A DNA stretch of 5,682 bases, from contig NJEJ01000066.1 of assembly GCA_002255025.1 (NCBI GenBank), positions 1-5,682 on the forward strand, read 5' to 3'. The position numbers and the translations under genes are program-made. Numbering within the stretch: the first letter of the stretch is position 1; each line of letters opens with the position of its first letter. Positions 1-5,682 of this stretch are shown piece after piece. The notes below the pieces were generated by a model, which was given only the letters and a program-made list of their open reading frames with translations, did not search any database and had not been told where the DNA came from. Origin of the DNA: Candidatus Bathyarchaeota archaeon ex4484_135 (GTDB lineage: Archaea; Thermoproteota; Bathyarchaeia; EX4484-135).

Positions 1-1
1 C

Positions 2-100
2 CTCCCCGAGGCCAGGCTCGGCACCTGTGAGAAATGCGGTTCTCCCTCCTCAGGCCGGTTGTGTAAGGTATGCGAGTTCTTAGAGGAAGCCGGCCTTTAA
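2..100 (+). CDS. TtuA/Ncs6 (CTU1)-family tRNA 2-thiolation protein, C-terminal fragment (partial at left edge)
   Basis: Only the last 32 residues and the TAA stop are in the window; the gene starts beyond the left edge. The visible peptide begins LPEARLGTCEKCGSPSSGRL and contains one zinc finger, C-X2-C-X8-C-X2-C (visible residues 9, 12, 21 and 24), followed by a short tail EFLEEAGL. This spacing, with the Pro-x-Ser-Gly turn between the cysteine pairs, matches the C-terminal zinc finger of PP-loop ATPases of the TtuA/Ncs6/CTU1 family. Those enzymes adenylate a tRNA uridine and replace its oxygen with sulfur supplied by a ubiquitin-like carrier; the modified base is position 54 or position 34, depending on the member. 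The PP-loop (SGGxDS) and other catalytic motifs are outside the window, so the assignment rests on this finger alone. Another zinc-ribbon protein is possible. The gene is convergent with the DNA polymerase gene and overlaps it by 4 nt. Confidence 0.68.
   Translation, partial: LPEARLGTCEKCGSPSSGRLCKVCEFLEEAGL
97..100. other. Interlocked convergent stop codons (TTAA)
   Basis: The palindrome TTAA carries the TAA stop of the thiolation gene on the plus strand (98-100) and the TAA stop of polC on the minus strand (97-99). The genes therefore overlap tail to tail by four bases. No T-tract or hairpin lies within the first few dozen bases after either stop, so each transcript probably ends inside the opposite gene. 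Confidence 0.9.
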
Positions 101-3100
101 ATGAACTCGGAAAGGGAGGCCTGCTTGGACCCGCGGCCGAAGAGGGCTTCTATCTCCTCCCTTATGAGCTCAAGCCTCTGGGCTAGGTAGCCGGGCAGCT
201 CGTAACGCCTGACTAGTTCCTCGGCTAAGGCCAGGTACTTCTCCACCGAGCCCTTGTGGACCGTGAGGACGAGCTTCCCGCCACAGGCATCACAACGGCC
301 CGAGAGCGGGACACGCCTGAACCTCTTGTTGCACTTGCTGCACCTAAGGGCCTGGGTAGCGAAGGCCCTCAAGTTGCCCACTATATCCCTTATGAAGTGC
401 GTCGTCAGCACCCGGGCTGCTACCTCTCGGGCATCCACGGCCTCTATGAGGTCCGCCAACCCCATCTGGCCTGAGAGCTTCTCCTTCATGGTCTTCAGCT
501 TCTTGTAGGCCGTCTCTAGGACGCCAGAGCGGACGTTGCTCGTTGGGATCGTGAAGCCGAGGCCTTCGCACCGGCCTCTCTCGGCCAGCAGGTCCTTAAG
601 GACTGTTATAGAGCCCTCTAGGTCCCTGGCAGGAGCTTTCTCCCAAGTCTTCTCGTAGAACTCTAGCGGATAACACCAGGCGACATCAACCTCCTGGGCC
701 TGCCTCTGGACCTCCCGGGCGTTCACGAGGGGCATTATGAATATAGGTGCGTCCATCATCCCCCCGGGCCTGACTGGCAGATATGCCTTGGAGAAGTTCA
801 AGAACGTGTCCAAGGCTAAGGAAATGCTATCTTCGTCTCCATCGCAATCACGTCTCTTGGCCGAATGCCAGACCGGATGGGCATAGCAGACCCTGGCATC
901 CGTGAAACCTATTATGCGGCCTACTATGCCGACGGAGGTGTGAGGAGCTAGCCCTATTATTAGATGGCCTATGAGGTCCTCTGGCTTCTCGGCCCTGTAG
1001 TAGGGCTCGAGGCCGTAGAAGCGGACCAACAGGTCATCCAAGAACTTGGCCACCCTGACCAAGAAGTCGCCAGCCTCGCGGGGCAACACGACATCTTGGG
1101 GCTTGAGCTCGCAGACCTGCTCGGGGTCCTCGAGCGGTTGGCCGTTGATGTCCTCCGTGTAGCCCAGCTCCCTCAGGACCTCGACAGGTGTCCCTACCTC
1201 GGATGGCTTGAAGTGGGTCAGAGGGGCGTTCGTAGCATCGAACCTTATGGTCCCGTCCCTGAAGACCGTAAGGCCGTGCAGGGCCCTTAAGATGCCCTTT
1301 TCTAAGGGCTCTGCTATCTTCTCCTCATTTATGAGGCCCTTGACACCCTTAACGACATCTGGAGGCGATGTCAGGCCGAGGGATTCGCAGGCTTTCTTCA
1401 GCATTTCTTTTAATTCCACGGGCTTCTTCTTGAACGGGACGGCTTTTGCCTTACAGTTCGGGCAGGTAAGACCCTCCTTGAGTTCTCTACCGCACCTGGG
1501 GCAGGACCAGATGGGCTCTGTCTTGACCTTACATCTCGGGCAAACCGGTCTGTATGTCTCGAGACCGCATTTAGGACATTTCCTGTTCGCCAGCTCGATT
1601 TCTATGACTTCCCTAGCAGATGCCTCTACTAAGTCCCTCTTTGGGCCTCCCGAGAGGCCTACCGGGAAGAGGACGTGGACGGGTGGCTTCATCTCGCGTC
1701 CTCTGGCCTTTTCCGGCCTGCCCATGCGTGCACCGAGGAAGATGGGTGCTTTGTTCCGGACCTCCAGGCCAGATAAAGCCTTAACAGCTTCGAGGCCACT
1801 CAACAGGGCCCTCAGGGCCCCGAGGTCTATTTTCCTCTTGTTCAAGAGGCCGAGGCAAGCCATGAGAATTAAGGCGTCATCGCCTTCCACTACTATGTGG
1901 TCACCTTCAAGCCTATGGGGGACGCACAGCTTCTCCAAGAGGGCCTTCACGCCTGGCTCGGCAGGCCCCCTGAGGAGGCCGAGAGCAAAAGCCCTTGAGG
2001 CCCACTCCCTCAAGGCCAGCACATCATCAGGCCCGATTAAATGCCAGAAGTAGGTCCACCTTGGGTGTAAAGGCACGCTTAAGGCCTTGGAGAGCTTCAG
2101 GGCCTCGTCTGCATTTGGCCTGGCCCTCAGGGGCTTCTTAATGAAAGAAGCCAGCCGATCGGGCCTTAAATCAGCGGCCTCGGAGGCATGCTCCAGGTCT
2201 CCTCCGAAACGTTCTTCTATGGCCTGCTCGACCTCCTGGGCCCACCACTCTTCTACATAACCCGAGGGGAGAAGTTCCTTATTGTTGTACAAGAAATCGC
2301 CGTAGCTGACTAAGAGGTCCCCGAGGAAAAGCACCTTCTCCACACGGCCCAAGAGAGTCCGGGCCTGGGCCTCGTCTTCCACTCTCACGACGGAGCCATC
2401 TGAGAGTCTTACCACGGGTGGTTCTATGCCGTCAACGGGCATGGCTACGCCGCCCTTGCCCGGGACCTCAAGCTTCAGCTGCGTCCCGACGGCCAAGAAG
2501 CCCTTCAGCAAGACCATGGTGGCCGGATGGATGCCCACGGCCGCGAGGCCCGTGTTCCTCGACCGGCCGTACCTGAGCCTGAAGCCGCCTGGCCTATCGG
2601 GTAGGGAGAAGACGGGCCTGCCAGCTATCACCTCGTCAAATATACCCTCACCACCGCTGGCCGCTTCAGATGCCAGCTCCTCCAGCCAGTCCCAGCCCTC
2701 TAGACCCAGCTTCTCCACGACCTTCAGGACCTTCTTCGCACGCCCGATTATGCCGTCGTTGAGGACGAGGAGAGCACCTCCCCTGAGCCTGTTCGTCTCG
2801 ACCCGAGGGAGGTCTCTGAAGAAGGAGACCTCCACTGGGTCCGTGGGGACGCCGTTGATCTCCACGGGCAAGTTCATAACGGCCTTTATTATCATGGCAT
2901 CCGATACGTTGTACTGGAACCTGGCTACCTCACGCTCGTAGAGCCTTATCTCCTCCACGAAACGCTTGGCTTCTGCCTCCGTGGCCGCGTACCGGCTGAG
3001 GCCGAGGAGCTTCCTGACCACATCGCCTATGACGACCGTGAGGGCCTGGTCTGTCCCGCCAGCGGACCTTATGGGCCCAGCGTAGTATATGGCCATGTAG

Positions 3101-3498
3101 GACGAGCCATCTGGGTTCTCCTTTATCTTGACGCCTGATATGCCCTGGACGGGTGCTGCCGTTACGCCCTCCGTTAGGATGGCTAATGCAGTCCTTATGG
3201 CCTGCTCCGCCATGCCCCTTGACCCGCCCAGGTCGCCGAAACGGCCGAGGGCTATTTCCTCTGCTATCCTGAAGGCCAGCTCGTCCTTCTCCATGCGGTC
3301 CGATAGCTCCCTGATGCGTTTTGCTACGCCGGGCGGACCCACCATACCTTCGACCAAATCGGCCACGTCATAGGCAAGGCCTGGCTCGGGCGATAGCTCT
3401 GGATCAAGCCCTTTTGACCTGGCCTCCCGTGCTATGGCCAGGAGCTTGTTGAACTCCTCCATTATGGCACGTTCGTACTGGCCCTCGGGCTGGGGCAT
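97..3498 (-). CDS. polC: DNA polymerase II (family D) large catalytic subunit DP2
   Basis: This is the catalytic subunit of the archaeal replicative polymerase PolD, which pairs with the DP1 exonuclease subunit (not in this window). It has 1133 residues, shorter than the roughly 1260 of Pyrococcus DP2. The N-terminal family block includes VGPPGVAKRIREL (53-65), GRFGDLG (85-91) and YYAGPIRSAGGTDQAL (138-153). GGFRLRYGRSR (304-314) and LGARMGRPEKARGREMKPP (588-606) follow. Paired zinc fingers use Cys641/644/653/656 and Cys666/669/679/682. The catalytic motif DCDGDED lies at 884-890, with metal-binding Asp886 and Asp888 in the second double-psi barrel. A third finger uses Cys1053/1056/1069/1072. 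The C-terminus QASLSEFI (1126-1133) fits a PCNA-interacting PIP box. The savings in length are a shorter linker near 275-290 and a shorter C-terminal tail. No intein interrupts the active site, a known intein position in other archaea. Met1 is preferred because it gives the N-terminal length seen in homologues; Met13 would cut the first helix. No Shine-Dalgarno precedes it, suggesting a leaderless transcript. Confidence 0.97.
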   Translation of the reverse strand: MPQPEGQYERAIMEEFNKLLAIAREARSKGLDPELSPEPGLAYDVADLVEGMVGPPGVAKRIRELSDRMEKDELAFRIAEEIALGRFGDLGGSRGMAEQAIRTALAILTEGVTAAPVQGISGVKIKENPDGSSYMAIYYAGPIRSAGGTDQALTVVIGDVVRKLLGLSRYAATEAEAKRFVEEIRLYEREVARFQYNVSDAMIIKAVMNLPVEINGVPTDPVEVSFFRDLPRVETNRLRGGALLVLNDGIIGRAKKVLKVVEKLGLEGWDWLEELASEAASGGEGIFDEVIAGRPVFSLPDRPGGFRLRYGRSRNTGLAAVGIHPATMVLLKGFLAVGTQLKLEVPGKGGVAMPVDGIEPPVVRLSDGSVVRVEDEAQARTLLGRVEKVLFLGDLLVSYGDFLYNNKELLPSGYVEEWWAQEVEQAIEERFGGDLEHASEAADLRPDRLASFIKKPLRARPNADEALKLSKALSVPLHPRWTYFWHLIGPDDVLALREWASRAFALGLLRGPAEPGVKALLEKLCVPHRLEGDHIVVEGDDALILMACLGLLNKRKIDLGALRALLSGLEAVKALSGLEVRNKAPIFLGARMGRPEKARGREMKPPVHVLFPVGLSGGPKRDLVEASAREVIEIELANRKCPKCGLETYRPVCPRCKVKTEPIWSCPRCGRELKEGLTCPNCKAKAVPFKKKPVELKEMLKKACESLGLTSPPDVVKGVKGLINEEKIAEPLEKGILRALHGLTVFRDGTIRFDATNAPLTHFKPSEVGTPVEVLRELGYTEDINGQPLEDPEQVCELKPQDVVLPREAGDFLVRVAKFLDDLLVRFYGLEPYYRAEKPEDLIGHLIIGLAPHTSVGIVGRIIGFTDARVCYAHPVWHSAKRRDCDGDEDSISLALDTFLNFSKAYLPVRPGGMMDAPIFIMPLVNAREVQRQAQEVDVAWCYPLEFYEKTWEKAPARDLEGSITVLKDLLAERGRCEGLGFTIPTSNVRSGVLETAYKKLKTMKEKLSGQMGLADLIEAVDAREVAARVLTTHFIRDIVGNLRAFATQALRCSKCNKRFRRVPLSGRCDACGGKLVLTVHKGSVEKYLALAEELVRRYELPGYLAQRLELIREEIEALFGRGSKQASLSEFI

Positions 3499-3525
3499 GC
3501 TGGCCTGCCTTGGCCGATGAGCAGC

Positions 3526-3530
3526 TTATA
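3526..3530 (-). promoter_or_regulatory. Candidate TATA box for polC
   Basis: On the minus strand this reads GGTATAAGC, centred about 30 bases upstream of the polC ATG. Archaeal TATA boxes usually lie about 25 bases before the transcription start, which would place the start within a few bases of the ATG. The absence of a GGAGG-type element before the ATG agrees with a leaderless mRNA. The core is only five A/T bases and the upstream BRE is not convincing, so the call is tentative. Confidence 0.45.
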
Positions 3531-3546
3531 CCGGTTGACCACGCCT

Positions 3547-3577
3547 ACTTTCGGAGGGCTTCCTCCTGGACGAAAGT
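3547..3577. repeat. Imperfect inverted repeat (7+4 bp stem) upstream of polC
   Basis: The outer arms ACTTTCG (3547-3553) and CGAAAGT (3571-3577) are perfectly complementary. Inside them GAGG (3554-3557) pairs with CCTC (3562-3565) around a GCTT tetraloop, leaving CTGGA (3566-3570) as a one-sided bulge. It lies upstream of the proximal polC TATA box and could be a protein-binding operator, or an RNA hairpin if a more distal promoter is used. Function is unknown. Confidence 0.5.
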
Positions 3578-3584
3578 TTTAAAA

Positions 3585-3600
3585 GACCTTGTCTAAGGTT
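3585..3600. repeat. Short inverted repeat, 5-bp stem
   Basis: ACCTT (3586-3590) and AAGGT (3595-3599) flank the tetranucleotide GTCT; an added G-U pair would extend the stem in RNA. It directly follows the palindromic A/T block TTTTAAAA (3577-3584). Alone it could be chance. It is listed because it is one of several consecutive inverted repeats in this intergenic region. Confidence 0.3.
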
Positions 3601-3621
3601 CAGCCAACGCTTTCGCTCCGT

Positions 3622-3650
3622 CAGGAGGAGCTTTATCTTCGCTCCTCCTG
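3622..3650. repeat. Perfect 10-bp inverted repeat (intergenic hairpin)
   Basis: The arms CAGGAGGAGC (3622-3631) and GCTCCTCCTG (3641-3650) are perfectly complementary around the 9-base loop TTTATCTTC. The GC-rich stem would be very stable in RNA even at high temperature, and the site could equally bind a dimeric regulator as DNA. It ends 16 bases before the TATA box of the surface-protein gene. No T-run follows on either strand, so it does not look like a classical terminator. The left arm contains GGAGGAG, identical to the ribosome-binding site of the downstream gene. Confidence 0.7.
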
Positions 3651-3661
3651 GCCTTGTGTTA

Positions 3662-3676
3662 AGGCTTATAAAGCCT
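3662..3676 (+). promoter_or_regulatory. TATA-box promoter inside a 15-bp palindrome
   Basis: AGGCTTATAAAGCCT is a perfect 6-bp inverted repeat around ATA, and its centre is the canonical archaeal TATA element CTTATAAAG. The TATA core at 3666-3672 predicts a plus-strand start near 3694-3697, about 22-25 bases before the surface-protein ATG, leaving room for the Shine-Dalgarno. Because the site is palindromic, the minus strand reads CTTTATAAG, also a good TATA box. It could therefore fire toward polC, giving a leader of about 145 nt. Confidence 0.7.
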
Positions 3677-3705
3677 GGTCTACGTCCTCGCCCAAACCGC
3701 GAGCT

Positions 3706-3712
3706 GGAGGAG
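3706..3712 (+). promoter_or_regulatory. Shine-Dalgarno site of the surface-protein gene
   Basis: GGAGGAG lies six bases before the ATG at 3719, a strong match to the anti-Shine-Dalgarno at the 3' end of 16S rRNA. It fixes the start of a gene with no in-window stop. A GTG codon directly precedes the ATG (3716-3718), but it is closer to the element than usual. Confidence 0.8.
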
Positions 3713-3718
3713 AGCGTG

Positions 3719-5682
3719 ATGAACGCACGCTTCGCGTGGACGACCTTGGTGCTCGCTGTTATATCGCTCATCCTCTTCTCAATGCCACACGTAGCCGCCA
3801 GCCAGCCTACTTTGGGACACGCTCCTCAGAGCACGCCCCAGGAAGCCGGGAGGCCTCCATCGGTTGGCGATACATGGGTCCTGTCCGGCCAGTTCAGCGA
3901 GACAAGAGAAGGGTTTGCCAGCTCTGGGAAGGAGCTCCCGCTACTGGGCAATTCCGAGATCATGCTGATCGTTACCGGGCCTAAGGCATGGACTTGGGAA
4001 CTCGGTTCTTCAGGGACCGTCAGGTTGAACTTCACGCTCTTAGATGCTGGCAACTACACGGGCATCGTCTTGGAGAGCTTCAAGTGCTACTTGTGGATCG
4101 AATGGCCTGAGGAAGAGGTAATAGCCACGTCCGGCGTCCTCGAGATCGGCTCTGACCTGGTCGAATCATCGTTCGTTCAGGACGTGCGGGTGTCCTTCAC
4201 CACGGACTTCGACTGGAGGACCATGGAGGAGTGGGCTAGCCCTCCGTGGGCCTGGCTCGTCATAGAAGCCAACTTCACGCTCTACTCGGGTGCTGAAGGC
4301 GAGTCCTACCAGATGGAGCCTTACTATCCCATGATAGTAGAATGCCTGCCCCCGGGCTACCTAAACCGCACGGTGGAGATGGCCTTCTCCATAGTGAACC
4401 TGGGGGCCAGCCAGGCGAACGTGAGCACCACGGTGACCTACAATATATCGGGCAGGCTCTTGACCTACCGGTCTTGGAGGATATACAATATCACGGCCTT
4501 CTACCCGGCCCTTGGCTTCATGTCGCTTGAAGATCTCATCCAGTGGCCTTACGAGTTGCTCTACTGGAACGAGCCGCTCATGCCCCCGCCCCTGCTGAAC
4601 GTGAGCTGGGCCGAAGAAGGCTCCCAGTGGACCGATTACGTATCAGGTCTGGCTGCCCAGTATGACGTGAACGCCAACGGCACGTTCGGCTTCAGGGAGG
4701 CCGTCCTGGCTGATAGGAGGGTCCTGTTGGCTACCTACGGCTTCGATTACCTCGTGAACAAGACCGAGGTATACGAGGAACCTAACTGGTGGTATCTCTA
4801 CTTCATCAGGGGTCCCTACCACGTGACCTGGAGCTACGAGAACGAGACAGGGGCCCTCATGTCTATCGTATGGGCCGAGGACCTGACGAGCGGCATGAGG
4901 GAATTCCACGAAGAAGATTGGTACATAGAGGAGGAGAGCAAGACCTTATCGGTCCTAATGACCGTTAAAAATGCCTCCTTCGAGTTCGGGGAGGAGCTGC
5001 TGCCCGTGGTCGTCCTCAAGTCGGCCGAAGCCAGCCCCTCGAAGGTCGCGGTAGGAGGCCACGTAGAACTCTCCGTGGAGGTCGCCAACGAGGGTGATGC
5101 GAAGGCCAGGGGGGTACTGGTCAGGTGGGAGTCAGCCAGCTTCTCGGGCGAGCACGAGGAGACGGTCGATATAGACCCAGGGGCCTCCGTCACTGTTACC
5201 TTCACCTTGAGAGCTGAGGAAGTAGGGAACGCCACCATAGAGGTCTTCGTCTACTTCGAGGATGAACTCGTGGGCCAGAAGACGTTAGCGGTCACCATCT
5301 TCATGCCCGTGGTGCTAAGGTCGGCCAAGCTCAGCTCTGATGAGGTCCTGAAGGGCCGCACGGTAGACCTGTTGGTCGAGGTAGCAAACGAGGGAGGCGA
5401 GGAGGCAAGAGGCGTTAAGGTCCGTTGGGAGTCAGCCAGCTTCTCGGGCGAGCAAGAACAGGAAGTCAACATAGCACCAGGCTCTACCGCCACGGTCACC
5501 TTCACTCTGAAGGCAGAAGAACTCGGGAACGCCACTATAACCGTCAGGGTGCTCTACGCTGGCGAAATTGTGGGCCAAGACGAGCTGACCATAACCGTAT
5601 CTGAGGCCGTCCAGCCCACGCCAGCTACCACGACCGCCATAACGACGGGTGCCGTGGCGGGAGCTATCTCGGCCGGCGTATC
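3719..5682 (+). CDS. Secreted, glycosylated surface protein with tandem CARDB/Ig-like repeats (3' end beyond the window)
   Basis: The frame stays open from ATG 3719 to the right edge, giving 654 residues without a stop. Residues 1-28 form a Sec-type signal peptide: Arg4, a hydrophobic core at about 8-21, and a small-residue end HVAAS before QP. Residues 29-50 are Pro-rich and low in complexity. Residues 50-425 are a Trp/Tyr-rich, beta-rich ectodomain I do not recognise; it contains the only two cysteines (123, 209), a possible disulfide. Residues 431-530 and 531-630 are tandem repeats with the CARDB/Ig-like hallmark VEVANEG...ARGV. A Thr/Pro stalk, VQPTPATTT (631-639), leads into a small-residue hydrophobic stretch with a GxxxG spacing (Gly644, Gly648), probably the start of a C-terminal transmembrane helix, so the gene likely ends soon. 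Fourteen N-x-S/T sequons suggest dense N-glycosylation. The gene has its own promoter and Shine-Dalgarno and is divergent from polC. It may be an adhesin, an envelope component or a solute-binding protein; its function is unknown. Confidence 0.9.
   Translation, partial: MNARFAWTTLVLAVISLILFSMPHVAASQPTLGHAPQSTPQEAGRPPSVGDTWVLSGQFSETREGFASSGKELPLLGNSEIMLIVTGPKAWTWELGSSGTVRLNFTLLDAGNYTGIVLESFKCYLWIEWPEEEVIATSGVLEIGSDLVESSFVQDVRVSFTTDFDWRTMEEWASPPWAWLVIEANFTLYSGAEGESYQMEPYYPMIVECLPPGYLNRTVEMAFSIVNLGASQANVSTTVTYNISGRLLTYRSWRIYNITAFYPALGFMSLEDLIQWPYELLYWNEPLMPPPLLNVSWAEEGSQWTDYVSGLAAQYDVNANGTFGFREAVLADRRVLLATYGFDYLVNKTEVYEEPNWWYLYFIRGPYHVTWSYENETGALMSIVWAEDLTSGMREFHEEDWYIEEESKTLSVLMTVKNASFEFGEELLPVVVLKSAEASPSKVAVGGHVELSVEVANEGDAKARGVLVRWESASFSGEHEETVDIDPGASVTVTFTLRAEEVGNATIEVFVYFEDELVGQKTLAVTIFMPVVLRSAKLSSDEVLKGRTVDLLVEVANEGGEEARGVKVRWESASFSGEQEQEVNIAPGSTATVTFTLKAEELGNATITVRVLYAGEIVGQDELTITVSEAVQPTPATTTAITTGAVAGAISAGV
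5009..5608 (+). repeat. Tandem duplication of a 300-bp CARDB-like domain unit
   Basis: Two adjacent units, 5009-5308 and 5309-5608, are exactly 300 bp (100 codons) each and align without gaps. By hand count 59 of 100 residues are identical, with strongest agreement in VEVANEG, the block RGVxVRWESASFSGE, TVTFTLxAEE and GNATI. A 29-bp segment is identical in DNA (5126-5154 and 5426-5454), while the rest has diverged at many codons. Each unit carries one sequon at the same place (Asn504, Asn604). The pattern fits a beta-sandwich stalk built by internal duplication. Confidence 0.88.

Noticed and set aside
829..849. Intein in polC
   Set aside because: The reading frame passes straight through the catalytic motif without an insertion, and there are no splicing or homing-endonuclease motifs in the protein.
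1208..2053. 281-codon open frame on the plus strand
   Set aside because: It lies wholly opposite polC, whose protein is conserved throughout this interval. The translation is rich in Ser, Pro, Arg and Leu, has no recognisable domain, and is an expected antisense by-product of GC-rich coding sequence.
3577..3584. TTTTAAAA as the main promoter of either gene
   Set aside because: It is an acceptable A/T element, but each gene has a closer TATA candidate at a fitting distance. It is kept only as a possible distal start in the findings.
3622..3650. Hairpin as an intrinsic terminator
   Set aside because: It lies between two divergent genes, where no upstream transcript needs ending, and no T-run follows the stem on either strand.
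3716..3718. GTG as an alternative start for the surface protein
   Set aside because: The ATG immediately after it has better spacing from GGAGGAG and gives the same signal peptide, so the GTG adds nothing.
3716..3722. GTGATGA resembling a C box of a C/D guide RNA
   Set aside because: It coincides with the start codon of the surface-protein gene, and I see no D box, C'/D' pair or terminal stem at the right distance.
3589..3984. 131-codon plus-strand open frame across the intergenic region and the start of the surface-protein gene
   Set aside because: It runs out of frame through the signal peptide and N-terminus of the real protein, covers the TATA box and hairpins, and has a composition unlike a folded protein.
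4834..5535. Two similar minus-strand open frames (4834-5238 and 5251-5535)
   Set aside because: Their mutual similarity only mirrors the tandem repeat of the plus-strand surface protein, and their Ser/Thr-rich translations are antisense shadows.
1..5682. CRISPR array, insertion sequence, tRNA or rRNA gene, or a novel defence cassette
   Set aside because: I saw no regularly spaced direct repeats, no transposase motifs or terminal repeats, and no tRNA or rRNA hallmarks. Two conserved housekeeping genes and one surface protein account for nearly all the sequence.

Overview
The window reads as archaeal chromosome, probably from a thermophile. The largest gene encodes the catalytic large subunit (DP2) of family D DNA polymerase, an enzyme known only from archaea and lacking in the classical Crenarchaeota (Thermoprotei). 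This points to a euryarchaeal, korarchaeal, thaumarchaeal/aigarchaeal or related lineage. GC-rich sequence with frequent AGG (Arg) and ATA (Ile) codons, TATA-type promoters, and the tail of a tRNA-thiolation-type protein fit a thermophilic archaeon. The species cannot be named from the sequence.

Layout. Positions 2-100 (+) hold the last 32 codons of a TtuA/Ncs6-like tRNA 2-thiolation protein, ending in a four-cysteine zinc finger. It converges tail to tail on the DP2 gene (97-3498, minus), and the two stop codons interlock in one palindromic TTAA. DP2 looks complete and intact: catalytic aspartate motif, three zinc fingers, a C-terminal PCNA-binding-like peptide, and no intein. A 220-bp divergent intergenic region (3499-3718) follows. 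It holds candidate promoters in both directions and several inverted repeats, including a perfect 10-bp-stem hairpin and a 15-bp palindrome with a TATA box at its centre. From 3719 to the right edge (+) runs an open-ended gene for a secreted, probably heavily glycosylated, membrane-anchored surface protein. It ends in two tandem 100-residue CARDB/Ig-like repeats, a Thr/Pro stalk, and the start of what is probably a C-terminal transmembrane anchor.

How the genes relate. The three genes do not form an operon: the first pair is convergent and the second divergent. tRNA thiolation, replication and cell-surface functions show no obvious pathway link, so this looks mostly like ordinary core-genome neighbourhood. 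The least explained parts are the structured divergent intergenic region and the unrecognised N-terminal ectodomain of the surface protein. I found no defence system, mobile element, CRISPR array or stable RNA gene.
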